Shown here: positions 1 through 8,019 of the stretch, in pieces
Numbering within the stretch: the first letter of the stretch is position 1
Layout of the letters: the number at the start of each line of letters is the position of its first letter
Source: Providencia sp.
Lineage (GTDB): Bacteria; Pseudomonadota; Gammaproteobacteria; Enterobacterales; Enterobacteriaceae
Length of the DNA stretch: 64,000 nucleotides
Direction: 5' to 3'
NCBI RefSeq assembly: GCF_003533305.1
Contig: NZ_DOEH01000018.1
Location: 18,247-82,246, forward strand
Made by a program: the position numbers and the translations under genes
The notes under the pieces: generated by a model
The model's input: the letters and a program-made list of their open reading frames with translations, nothing else
Databases searched by the model: none
Told to the model about the DNA's origin: nothing

Positions 1-1140
1 GCTTAGCCATGCAAATTGCGCTTTACGTTGATTCTCTAACCCTGCTGTTTTAATGGTGAGGATGCCTTGCAGCGTTTCCATGAAAAAATCATTGAGTTCA
101 GCGGCCTTAAGCTGTAGTTGCTGCGTATACCAACGGTCACGAATGATTGCCCAAACGCTGATAAGTCCCATGATGGTGACACCGGCCGCTGAAATCGCCG
201 CTAAAACCGGCGCTATCCAAAACATGACACCGAGAGCGATGGCACAGATTATCCAATCTGTACGTAATCCATTATCAAGTTCAACTTTTGCAGTTAACGC
301 GCCTTGCCACGCCACAAAGCGGCTAAAAATATCGCCAGGGGCACGTTTTTCGAAGAAGCGTAATGGATTGCTGAGTAAACGTGAGAATCCCACACCGCTA
401 TTGATTAAGACAAAATGTTTTACAAATCGCTCACTTACCATTCGTACGGCAAGGGCAAGCAATGTTGCACCAACAAAGGCGAGGATAAACCAACCATAGG
501 GAAAAATCGCATTTTTTGCATCAGAGAAGGCTTGGTTTATTGCATTGCTCACCATAGCCGGCATTAAAAAAAGTGTTAGTGAAACTAAGAAAGTGAATGT
601 CATTAACCAATAAATATTTCGAACAACCGCAGTTTCTTTGAGGCTCATCGCATGAGGAACCTTCCGACTGTTCGATGTATTTTTTGTTGTTGATTCTGCT
701 GCTGCCGCTGCTGTGAGGGATTCAATTTTATTTAGTGCAGTTTCAGGCTCTAAAATGAGTGCATACCCACTAATTTCAGCCTTTAAGGCAGCAAAAGGCA
801 GCCATTGTTGTCCAATGGCGGGATTCATTACACAGACATTTTGCCCTTTACGATATGCAAGTACGACAAAGTGATTTGCGCCGTAATGTAAAATAGCAGG
901 GAGTGGTAGGCTATTTAATTCATTATGCTCAAAAAGTACCGGTGTTGTCGCAATGCCGTAATTGGTTAAGATAGTTGAAAGGTCGATCAAAGAAGTCCCA
1001 TGATCGGAAGCAGGATAAACTTCACGTAAGGTATCGAGAGAAATAGATAACCCTTGAGTTTGTGCCAGCATTGCAATACAAGCTAGCCCACACTCATTAG
1101 TTTCTTCCTGATAGATAAGACTTGGAATAATGTTTTTCAT
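1..1140 (-). CDS. C39 peptidase-containing ABC exporter (bacteriocin/microcin type), 3' end beyond window
   Basis: The frame is open from the ATG at 1140 down to position 1, giving 380 codons with no stop, so the gene continues past the left edge. The N-terminus reads as a C39 peptidase domain: Q11, then NECGLAC with Cys17 as the expected nucleophile, and His90 in the ANHFVVL motif. The usual DPA motif of the third catalytic residue is NPAIG here, with Asn106. Hydrophobic segments from about residue 190 fit an ABC exporter membrane domain; the ATPase domain would lie outside the window. Such proteins cut double-glycine leaders and export the peptide, matching the small GG-leader gene at 2867-3067. 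It is the last visible gene of the operon, starting 5 nt after the acyltransferase-like gene. An HlyD-type partner would be expected further left. The family call is firm; the substrate is inferred. Confidence 0.88.
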   Translation of the reverse strand, partial: MKNIIPSLIYQEETNECGLACIAMLAQTQGLSISLDTLREVYPASDHGTSLIDLSTILTNYGIATTPVLFEHNELNSLPLPAILHYGANHFVVLAYRKGQNVCVMNPAIGQQWLPFAALKAEISGYALILEPETALNKIESLTAAAAAESTTKNTSNSRKVPHAMSLKETAVVRNIYWLMTFTFLVSLTLFLMPAMVSNAINQAFSDAKNAIFPYGWFILAFVGATLLALAVRMVSERFVKHFVLINSGVGFSRLLSNPLRFFEKRAPGDIFSRFVAWQGALTAKVELDNGLRTDWIICAIALGVMFWIAPVLAAISAAGVTIMGLISVWAIIRDRWYTQQLQLKAAELNDFFMETLQGILTIKTAGLENQRKAQFAWLS

Positions 1141-1145
1141 TATTA

Positions 1146-2102
1146 TTAATGATTAATAAAATAAAGTGAATGGCTATGCCATAGAAGCCAGTCATGGGGA
1201 TAATCGCGAATTGCATTTTCGATAATCACTGGCATTTGAGCTGCGACATCTTTAGCCGCAACAGGAGAATATATTTTGATTTGCAGCCCATTTTGATAAT
1301 ACAAATGGTAGAAAATAACCTGCGCTGAAATCGCGTTAGATAATCGTATGACTCCATTGTGGAGTTTGGCTGGACGATTAAATAATTGGCATGATAATTT
1401 ACTCGACATCCCTTCTTCGGTTTGAATTGTGTAATCAGGGGTTATATCAGGAAAAACAATCATGTTTTTCTGACCTGTCGCCGTTTCTGTCATTAACGTC
1501 ATTAGGCTGCTGGCCAAAGATTTATTATCTTGATGAATTGAACAGTAAGATAAATTGACAGCACCTAGTTCCCGAGCAGACATATTATATTTTTGTTGTT
1601 CAGCACTAGAGGAAACAACAACGGTGGCACTGCCTGGTGTAACACCCGCGCCGACCATAGTGGCAAGAACATCTGAAACCATATGTAGGGGGGCAAGAAC
1701 AATGGGCTTTTTTTGCTGATGAAGGGGTTCGACAACGTTATTGAGAGCGAGCGTACAAGCTTGAACTTGAGCAATAATATGGCGATTTTGTCCCCAAGTT
1801 GCTGCTTCTTCTAAAATAAAGCGACGAACTGCAATCCAGCTTGCATCAATATAGCCGTTAGTTTTCATTAAACTGCGGAAATTCTCGGTGGCAACTTTAT
1901 TATGATTCTGATATTTCCGTCCCAAGATCCCCATACGAGCAAGACCTCGAGATATAACGAATATTGATGCGATATTGCCGTGATGCAGTAAAAAGCGTAA
2001 AGAGCTCAACGCACTATGGCTGAGCTTTTCATATCCTTTTTTAAACGGCATCAAGCAATTTTTCGCGCTGAAAGCCGTCCAAACAATTAAAAACTGAATC
2101 AC
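1146..2102 (-). CDS. LpxL/MsbB-like lysophospholipid acyltransferase family protein
   Basis: This 318-residue protein starts at a GTG preceded by a good ribosome site (AAGGAGTCACA). It overlaps the end of the DsbA-like gene by 4 nt and ends 5 nt before the exporter, so the three are translationally coupled. Its general pattern follows the lauroyl/myristoyl acyltransferase family: an APLHM segment with a following Asp near the middle, a late FNRPAKLHNGVIRLS stretch, and a C-terminal PHDWLLWHSH segment like the PEQWLWxHRR of lipid A acyltransferases. The HxxxD spacing is one residue shorter than the usual HX4D/E, so catalysis is not certain. A housekeeping lipid A role is unlikely inside a peptide-export operon. 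It may acylate the peptide, act on envelope lipid for immunity, or do something else. No typical lipoprotein or signal-peptide motif was seen. Confidence 0.6.
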   Translation of the reverse strand: MIQFLIVWTAFSAKNCLMPFKKGYEKLSHSALSSLRFLLHHGNIASIFVISRGLARMGILGRKYQNHNKVATENFRSLMKTNGYIDASWIAVRRFILEEAATWGQNRHIIAQVQACTLALNNVVEPLHQQKKPIVLAPLHMVSDVLATMVGAGVTPGSATVVVSSSAEQQKYNMSARELGAVNLSYCSIHQDNKSLASSLMTLMTETATGQKNMIVFPDITPDYTIQTEEGMSSKLSCQLFNRPAKLHNGVIRLSNAISAQVIFYHLYYQNGLQIKIYSPVAAKDVAAQMPVIIENAIRDYPHDWLLWHSHSLYFINH

Positions 2103-2818
2103 TGTGACTCCTTTTTACTTTTATCTAGTAATTCAATCATGTAATCAGCAAACTCAGGAAAATCGCGATCTTGATAAACCACATAACGTTTATTAATAAT
2201 AAAAGCGGGGGTGCCAGTAATTTGATAATATTTAGTGATATCAGCCATATATTTGAGTCGTTCTTGGACTGCCTGACTTTGACTGACTTTTAGATATTCA
2301 GTGACATTAATATCATTTTGCTTTAGCCAATTTTCGAGTATGTCTTTTTTAGCTAACTCAATTTTTTTATTAATTACAGAATCATATAGACTTGAACGTA
2401 ATTTAAACTCTATACCCATTTCTTCTAATGTTGCAAAAATAGGCGCATAAGCGGCTAGCCCTTCACCGTTAGTGATTGTCAAATGGATGACTTTAAATGT
2501 GGCATTTTCAGGTAGTGTCTTTACAAATTTACTAATATTTTCATCATTAATTGCACAGTAATGACAACCATAGGATAAAACTTCGATAATACTGTTATCT
2601 TCTTTTATTGGGCTTAATAAAACTTGTTCAGTACTAAATTCAAAAAAAGAAGAATTTTGATTGTCATCATTTGAAAATGTTTTGAAGACAAAAATATGAT
2701 AGAACAAAACCGTTATGAGGGAAGACGCAATAATAACAAATAGTGTATAAAGAGTAAGGGTTTTTGGTTTGAAATGCATATTCATAACAGTTAATTCCAT
2801 TCTTTTATGAAAATACAT
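2099..2818 (-). CDS. membrane-anchored DsbA-like thiol-disulfide oxidoreductase
   Basis: A hydrophobic segment at about residues 20-45 anchors a periplasmic thioredoxin-fold domain. The active site is C85-H-Y-C88, and a GTPAFIIN segment provides the cis-proline loop typical of DsbA/DsbG proteins. At 239 residues it is slightly longer than DsbA. It lies directly downstream of the four-cysteine peptide gene at 2867-3067, so a dedicated role in making or reshuffling that peptide's disulfides is the natural inference. The start is uncertain: ATGs at 2818, 2800 and 2785 are in frame, and the 2818 start sits inside a hairpin (2815-2836). A start at 2800 or 2785 would leave the membrane anchor intact. 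The fold is clear; the substrate is inferred from position only. Confidence 0.82.
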   Translation of the reverse strand: MYFHKRMELTVMNMHFKPKTLTLYTLFVIIASSLITVLFYHIFVFKTFSNDDNQNSSFFEFSTEQVLLSPIKEDNSIIEVLSYGCHYCAINDENISKFVKTLPENATFKVIHLTITNGEGLAAYAPIFATLEEMGIEFKLRSSLYDSVINKKIELAKKDILENWLKQNDINVTEYLKVSQSQAVQERLKYMADITKYYQITGTPAFIINKRYVVYQDRDFPEFADYMIELLDKSKKESQ

Positions 2819-2836
2819 GGAGATAAATCCCCATGT
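2815..2836 (-). promoter_or_regulatory. hairpin between the peptide gene and the DsbA-like gene, possible attenuator
   Basis: On the minus strand ACATGGGGA pairs with TCTCCATGT (nine pairs, one G-T) around a TTTA loop, followed by ATTTTC. It lies just after the small peptide gene and covers the most upstream ATG of the DsbA-like frame. It could stabilise the peptide mRNA, partly terminate transcription, or control translation of the downstream gene. Confidence 0.45.
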
Positions 2837-2866
2837 ATATATTAATTAAATAAAACTAATTAAATC

Positions 2867-3067
2867 TTATGGTGCGATTGGGCCTGCACATTTAGCATCA
2901 TCAGCAGTTTGAGCTTGGTAAGTTTTATTACCATGCTTGTCAGTACATGTTGTAATTAGCTTACAAGATGAAACACCACCAACAATGATTTTTTCATAAG
3001 AGTCTGAACATACTTTACTTGTTCCACCAACGATATTTGCAGCTTCAGTAGCATTTAACTTTTTCAT
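2867..3067 (-). CDS. 66-residue double-glycine-leader peptide with four cysteines (microcin-like; resembles DUF4762-type proteins)
   Basis: The start is supported by AAAAAGGAAACAAA before the ATG. The leader MKKLNATEAANIVGG ends in Gly14-Gly15, the processing site expected for C39 exporters. The predicted mature part is about 51 residues and has Cys20, Cys35, Cys41 and Cys60, enough for two disulfides, plus a GG inside the core (30-31), many Ser/Thr residues, and a final AGPIAP. The layout recalls small enterobacterial DUF4762 proteins, from memory and unconfirmed. It is flanked by an oligosaccharyltransferase-like gene upstream and DsbA-like, acyltransferase-like and exporter genes downstream. 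It could be a bacteriocin, a signalling peptide or an adhesive surface peptide. No separate immunity gene is obvious nearby. Confidence 0.82.
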   Translation of the reverse strand: MKKLNATEAANIVGGTSKVCSDSYEKIIVGGVSSCKLITTCTDKHGNKTYQAQTADDAKCAGPIAP

Positions 3068-3191
3068 TTTGTTTCCTTTTTAAATGTATATTAATTAAAT
3101 AAAACAACACTCTATTGATAAACGATTTACCAATAAATTCTTACAATTCTATTTCTGATATGAAGGTTTCTATAAAAACAATCAATTCTGT

Positions 3192-4886
3192 CTAATTAAT
3201 TAAATTAATTTGTTCAATTCGTTCATCTTTAATAAATAGCCATTTTGCTTTTTTATAAATTTTTTTAGCTTTTTCTTTTTGATCTAACTCATTTAAAACA
3301 AGTATCCATGAATAATAAACATTAGCATCAGGGTATTTAAGAGAGTAATCCTCTGCCCAAATGTCAAATAGTTTTAAATATTTATTATCATGTGTTTCAT
3401 TATAACGTAACAGATATCCCATATTTAAATCATAACAATATCGATCAGCTATTAATAAATAGCTCCATTTGTTGTTAGCAGGATTTGACATTGACAATAT
3501 TGATTGACTTCCTGTTTTTTCAATATAAGTTAAATGTTGTTGTGCCTGCAACGTTAAATATAATAATGTTATTGAAAATACGCCACCTAATGCCAATATA
3601 CTCCTTGAAAAAATAGCAATTGGTTTATAAATTATTTGTTTTTTTAATGAAACATCGGTGCACCGTAATAATAATATCAAAACTATTCCATGTGGCGTTG
3701 ATAGCCATAATGGAAACTCGGTCATAATATGAATAAAAATAGGTAAAGCTATTACTAGATAAATATAATTTTGGCTTCGTAATGAAGATCGTAATAAATA
3801 AAAAACACCTAAAGTTATGAAGCATATACCGAGAAGCCCAATTAATCCACCTTCAACCATCCAACGCAATATTTCATTATGGGGGTGAGACATTGTGCTT
3901 TGACTAGTACTAATTAAATTACCACCAAATCTCTCTAAGAAAACTGATTCAAAACTACCAACTCCAGTTCCCCATAAGAAATTTTCACTAAATAGAGATA
4001 AACTATGTTGCCATAAAACCCAACGAATATGTGATGTATGTAACTTCATTTCAGAAACATCAGAAACGTTAAGCCCAATTTTAATTATATATCCTAAAAT
4101 AAGTCCAATAATAATTGAAAATAAAGCGAGTAATATTTTTTTACGATAATATCGTGCAAAAATAAAAAAAACAATTAAAACTAAAAATAAACTTAAATAA
4201 CCTGTTAATGATTGTGACAAAGGTAATACTGAACTCATTAAAATGAGACTTATCATAATAATGCTAAGAGAATACCAAGTATTTTTTTTAATTTTAATTA
4301 TTAAACCAACTGCACTTGCTATTCCAACACAAATAAAACTAGAGAAAACATTTACTTGTTGAAATATACCATATGGGCGTTCACCCGATAATGGCGGGTA
4401 AGAAAACCCAGCTATAGGTAATAGATTAAAAGTCTGAACTATGGCTAGTGTACTTTCGATAACGCTAGCTAGTAATATTCCCCATAATATAATTTCGGAG
4501 TCAATTTCTGAGAAATTGATTTGCATTAATAATTGATAGAAAACCAATATCCCTAATATCCAGTATGCTGTTAAATAGGCACTTTGTCGATAAGCATCTG
4601 GTGAAAAAAAACAAATAAAAATGAAAACAATTAGGCCGATAGAAATTAAATTGCTCGCTGTTGAGTAAAATAGGGTAGTTCTTTTTAGTTGGATGATACT
4701 AACTAAAAAAATAAATAAAGCAATACTAAAGTTACTAATTATATTTAATGGCAATGATAAACCTGAACCACCTAAATTAGGTAGATATATATGTAATATC
4801 ACACCAAAAAAAATAAGCGTGAGAAAGAGTGTCACCCAAGGGTAACCTAGTCTTTTATTATTAAAATTTGTTTCTATTAAATTCAT
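3192..4886 (-). CDS. PglL/Wzy-family membrane protein, probable O-oligosaccharyltransferase or O-antigen ligase
   Basis: This polytopic protein of 564 residues has about a dozen hydrophobic segments in the first 440 residues and a soluble C-terminal part of about 120 residues rich in Lys and Tyr, as in PglL-type enzymes. A large periplasmic loop carries a GTGVGSFE motif followed by HPHNEIL at residues 334-340 and an EGGLIGL segment, the hallmark of the WaaL/PglL/Wzy_C superfamily. PglL enzymes move lipid-linked glycans onto Ser/Thr of periplasmic proteins; WaaL and Wzy act on polysaccharide. It starts only 17 nt after the last fimbrial subunit gene and lies 124 nt before the GG-leader peptide gene, so acceptors could be the peptide or a fimbrial subunit. 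The coding DNA is conspicuously AT-rich compared with codBA, which suggests transfer. The superfamily is well supported; the acceptor is unknown. Confidence 0.75.
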   Translation of the reverse strand: MNLIETNFNNKRLGYPWVTLFLTLIFFGVILHIYLPNLGGSGLSLPLNIISNFSIALFIFLVSIIQLKRTTLFYSTASNLISIGLIVFIFICFFSPDAYRQSAYLTAYWILGILVFYQLLMQINFSEIDSEIILWGILLASVIESTLAIVQTFNLLPIAGFSYPPLSGERPYGIFQQVNVFSSFICVGIASAVGLIIKIKKNTWYSLSIIMISLILMSSVLPLSQSLTGYLSLFLVLIVFFIFARYYRKKILLALFSIIIGLILGYIIKIGLNVSDVSEMKLHTSHIRWVLWQHSLSLFSENFLWGTGVGSFESVFLERFGGNLISTSQSTMSHPHNEILRWMVEGGLIGLLGICFITLGVFYLLRSSLRSQNYIYLVIALPIFIHIMTEFPLWLSTPHGIVLILLLRCTDVSLKKQIIYKPIAIFSRSILALGGVFSITLLYLTLQAQQHLTYIEKTGSQSILSMSNPANNKWSYLLIADRYCYDLNMGYLLRYNETHDNKYLKLFDIWAEDYSLKYPDANVYYSWILVLNELDQKEKAKKIYKKAKWLFIKDERIEQINLIN

Positions 4887-4903
4887 GTTATTATTTTTAA
4901 TTA

Positions 4904-5467
4904 TTATTGATAATTTAAGGTGTAATATGCCGTGCTATAGAAATGTCCATAGGTAATTGTTTCATTTGCTAACGCTTCTGGTTCAGCTTGAATATAAGCC
5001 TTAAATTTAATTTCAGTATTATTGTCTGTAAGATTTTGTGCTAATGAAGGTGCATTCAATTTAATTGATGTATCATTTTGATTTAGCAAACCAATACCAA
5101 TCCCACTTGCTGTGCTTTTATTATTAATGGCTAAATGGTCAGGAAGATCTTGATTTTCTATTCCATTAAATGTCACTGTGACTGCTTTAAATACAGAAGT
5201 ATTACAACTTATTAAGTGTATAGAAAAAGGCAATGGTTTTGATTTGCCATTTAAATAAAGCTCCTTGACAGATACTTGCTCAAAATCAACAGGTATTTCT
5301 TCACTTCCTGGTGCTATTTGACAGGGTGTGACAACAACTGTTCCTGAAAAAGAGTAATTACCTGTATTAATATGTGAAGTACTTGCAATGGCATGGCCAG
5401 AGCCTAATATAAAGCCGCAAATTGCGCCAAAATATTTTGCACGAATTATTTGTTTATAATTTAACAT
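4904..5467 (-). CDS. fimbrial subunit, chaperone-usher type (operon-terminal minor pilin)
   Basis: A hydrophobic N-terminus ending near residue 30 is followed by a pilin domain: a first conserved Cys in the VVVTPCQI segment, a second in LISCNTS, and a C-terminal beta-strand ending YYTLNYQ that suits donor-strand exchange. The length of 187 residues is normal for type 1-like pilins. It follows the adhesin gene at 12 nt and its start is preceded by AAGGAG. The resemblance to the major subunit at 11204-11746, including a GIGIGLLNQND segment matching GAGIGLRDNGN, suggests a duplicated pilin used as a minor subunit or as an alternative shaft protein. Confidence 0.85.
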   Translation of the reverse strand: MLNYKQIIRAKYFGAICGFILGSGHAIASTSHINTGNYSFSGTVVVTPCQIAPGSEEIPVDFEQVSVKELYLNGKSKPLPFSIHLISCNTSVFKAVTVTFNGIENQDLPDHLAINNKSTASGIGIGLLNQNDTSIKLNAPSLAQNLTDNNTEIKFKAYIQAEPEALANETITYGHFYSTAYYTLNYQ

Positions 5468-5479
5468 GCTATTAGCTCC

Positions 5480-6598
5480 TTATTGAAATTCAGCAAGAAT
5501 AGTACCCGTTGCTGTAAATTCACCATCATCTACCGTACTTCCGGGGGCTGCAATCGGTGCTGCGGTTAAATTCCAAGTACCTTGATTGTTTACAAAGTTA
5601 GGTACTTGATAGGCTTGGTTGGGCTTAACCACATTTCCCATAGAATTATCTTTAATGACAATGCCTAAGTTTGTACGTTTAATACCATTTTTTAAGGTAC
5701 CGAAATAATCTGAATTAAATTCAGCATGACCTGAAGCTCCTGGCAATAGTGATAATTTGATATTTAAGTCACCAGTTGTAAAACTACCTCCTGAGCATTT
5801 CACTGGTATCGCGAAAGGTTGTAGGTAATTTGTTCCATTTAATTGTTCACTGGTATTCGCAACATCACCAAACTTTATATCAATAGGATTTCCGTTATTA
5901 ATTATGCAACTATCTGCAACGGTAATAATACCTGCCCCTAATACCACACGGGTTGACGGTATAGCGGCGTAAGAAGTTCCGGCATTATCTTTTCCTTTTT
6001 TGGCAAAAACTTGTACTAGCTCCGCTTGATTAATGGTAATTCCATTAATAATTGGTTTTTTTAGTCGGAATGTTACTCTTCCATTAGAACCTGTTTGTAA
6101 TGTTGTCGCATAGTCACGGCTATTCGTACTCGTTGGTCGGCATTCCATTGGATCGGACCCTCCGTTCCAAAGATTTGTCATAGGAACTGTAATATGTTGG
6201 TTTACCAGTCCACCAATCTGGATTTCAACTTTTACATCAAAATATTCGTTGAGACTTAAATAACCCGGATTTTGCATTGATTTTGGAATTGTTGATGTCA
6301 AATCAAACGTCATTCCAGAGTCAGGATCTGTATTACCAGGCCCCCCAGGTTTCATATAAGTATCACAATAAATATTAAAATAAGGCGTGTTACCTATATT
6401 GAATGTAAATACGGTTTCTGCGTCTTTTTCATTAACCAAAAGCTGATTATTCATCTGCGCTTCAAAAGTATAAGTTCCGCCGTCAGGAATAACAGCGCCA
6501 TGGGGATATCCTAGTGCTCGCATAGGTAATAATGCGGTTGTTAGAAAACCAGTTATAATGACGACACTTTTAAAATTTTTATTTTTGAGCATAGACAT
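5480..6598 (-). CDS. two-domain fimbrial tip adhesin
   Basis: At 372 residues this is about twice pilin length, the size expected of a FimH/MrkD/MrpH-style tip adhesin. After a signal peptide ending near ALG (residue 30) comes an N-terminal receptor-binding domain to about residue 225 with Cys78 and a second Cys in MECRPTS, then a pilin domain starting near DSCIINNG and ending TGTILAEFQ, which would dock the adhesin to the fibre. It starts 2 nt after the preceding subunit gene's stop. I could not match the lectin domain to a named receptor class, so ligand specificity is open. No frame break is visible. Confidence 0.82.
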   Translation of the reverse strand: MSMLKNKNFKSVVIITGFLTTALLPMRALGYPHGAVIPDGGTYTFEAQMNNQLLVNEKDAETVFTFNIGNTPYFNIYCDTYMKPGGPGNTDPDSGMTFDLTSTIPKSMQNPGYLSLNEYFDVKVEIQIGGLVNQHITVPMTNLWNGGSDPMECRPTSTNSRDYATTLQTGSNGRVTFRLKKPIINGITINQAELVQVFAKKGKDNAGTSYAAIPSTRVVLGAGIITVADSCIINNGNPIDIKFGDVANTSEQLNGTNYLQPFAIPVKCSGGSFTTGDLNIKLSLLPGASGHAEFNSDYFGTLKNGIKRTNLGIVIKDNSMGNVVKPNQAYQVPNFVNNQGTWNLTAAPIAAPGSTVDDGEFTATGTILAEFQ

Positions 6599-6600
6599 TT

Positions 6601-7215
6601 TTATAAATACTCCAGTTTTAACCTAACTAACCCGTTAAAGTTACCTGCTGTTACTGTTTGCCCTGTCGCTTCTAATACTGCATTTAGTGTGATGTTATTA
6701 TCTCCAGGTTTAATAACCCAAGAGGCTTTAGGTTGATTTAACATTAAATTTTCATGATCCTGACTGAAAATACGCAATCCAGCCCCTTTCACATCACCTT
6801 TAATACGCACTAAATCAGAATTAAAGAAATCAGGTTCTCCGGTGATACTCAATGAAACAGCACTTTCTCCCGTGAGATAGTAACGTTTACCGTCTTGAGT
6901 GGCTTCGCCCGCAGAATTAACAAACGATCTCGATGCTCCTCGTTGACAGTCTTTAAGCCGTATATTAAAAGTGACTGGCGCGCTTCTATCACCAATTCGA
7001 TGAAATGTTCTTGCATTTATTTCACCTAAATCAACATATTGCTCCTGTGTGCTTAACTCGAGAACACAAGGTGATGCATATATGCTTCCTTGGAAATGTA
7101 CTTCACTGTGTACGTCAAGTAAGGTTTGACGAGACGTTTTATCATCTGCAAGTTCAGCAATTGCACTGGCACTACTTACTCCGAGTAACAAGATCCCTAA
7201 GTGTTTAATTTTCAT
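6601..7215 (-). CDS. fimbrial minor (adaptor) subunit
   Basis: The start is placed at the ATG at 7215, because AGGAG lies 7 nt upstream and the signal peptide MKIKHLGILLLGVSSASA begins there. The frame extends further upstream but would overlap the chaperone gene. The mature protein has the pilin disulfide (Cys in YASPCVLEL and in LKDCQRG) and ends in the alternating strand NGLVRLKLEYL. Lying between chaperone and adhesin, it is probably a tip adaptor like PapF/FimF or MrpE-G. Confidence 0.84.
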   Translation of the reverse strand: MKIKHLGILLLGVSSASAIAELADDKTSRQTLLDVHSEVHFQGSIYASPCVLELSTQEQYVDLGEINARTFHRIGDRSAPVTFNIRLKDCQRGASRSFVNSAGEATQDGKRYYLTGESAVSLSITGEPDFFNSDLVRIKGDVKGAGLRIFSQDHENLMLNQPKASWVIKPGDNNITLNAVLEATGQTVTAGNFNGLVRLKLEYL

Positions 7216-7225
7216 GTTAATACTC

Positions 7226-7978
7226 CTAGCGTGGTTGTTGCTCGGTTGGTAATGCCTTGCATGTATTTCCACTACAACTGTATTTCAGTTCAGGATGTCC
7301 GCCATAATCGTTCACATACATCATGGTAAAGCTTTCTGCCGCACCATTTACTTTGATATCTAAGTGAGATTTAGGCGCAATCATGACACCTGGGAAATCG
7401 GTAAGTTTCTTTCCACCCTCGGCCGTTAATTTGTTATTTAAACTAATTATGGTGACGTAATAAGGTGTTGGATTTTCTGCTCGCCAATTATTTCCCTGTT
7501 TGTTGAACGTAACTTGATTTTGCCAAACTGCACTTTTTGATTTTGGAATAACGGCGGTTGGTCGATAAAATAGTTTGATACGTGACTGCATGGCCAGCTG
7601 TAAAACATTGGCTTTATCGGGTTTTGGTGGAACTTCACGAACATTTAAATAAAATAAACTTTCACGATCTTGTGGTAATTTATTGATCTCATTTGTTTTT
7701 GAAACGCGAGCGACGCCTTTTTGTCCCCCGTTAATTCGTTGTAATGGTGGCAGTACAACTAAGGGCGATGTAATTTTTTTACCTTCAGCATCTTCAACCC
7801 ATGACTGTGCTAAAAATGGAATACTTAAACTTGTATTTGATAAATTCGCACTTGTAGAAGTCTCTGCTTCCGTAATAATAATTCGTGTTCTATCAAGTGA
7901 AATACCAGCATATGACTGATTAACACCTGCCATGATGACTAGCAAACCACCGACCCATTGATTTATCTGAATTGCCAT
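7226..7978 (-). CDS. periplasmic fimbrial chaperone, PapD family
   Basis: A signal peptide (residues 1-24, ending SYA) is followed by the first immunoglobulin-like domain: GISLDRTRIIITE, a PFLAQSW strand, a PLQRINGGQKGVARV segment where the subunit carboxylate is anchored, and ESLFYLNVREVPP, the chaperone signature. A second domain follows with RIKLFYRP. The 250 residues fit the family. It binds pilin subunits in the periplasm by donor-strand complementation and delivers them to the usher encoded just upstream (8020-10497). Confidence 0.93.
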   Translation of the reverse strand: MAIQINQWVGGLLVIMAGVNQSYAGISLDRTRIIITEAETSTSANLSNTSLSIPFLAQSWVEDAEGKKITSPLVVLPPLQRINGGQKGVARVSKTNEINKLPQDRESLFYLNVREVPPKPDKANVLQLAMQSRIKLFYRPTAVIPKSKSAVWQNQVTFNKQGNNWRAENPTPYYVTIISLNNKLTAEGGKKLTDFPGVMIAPKSHLDIKVNGAAESFTMMYVNDYGGHPELKYSCSGNTCKALPTEQQPR

Positions 7979-8019
7979 TTTTTATATCCTATATAAGACT
8001 TGTTCTGATCGTCGTTTTA

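Noticed and set aside
53..499. 148-residue plus-strand ORF at the left end
   Set aside because: It runs antisense through the C39 exporter gene, whose minus-strand frame is open for 380 codons with clear motifs.
7216..7272. 19-residue N-terminal extension of the minor pilin
   Set aside because: It would overlap the chaperone gene and place the signal peptide internally; AGGAG supports the start at 7215.
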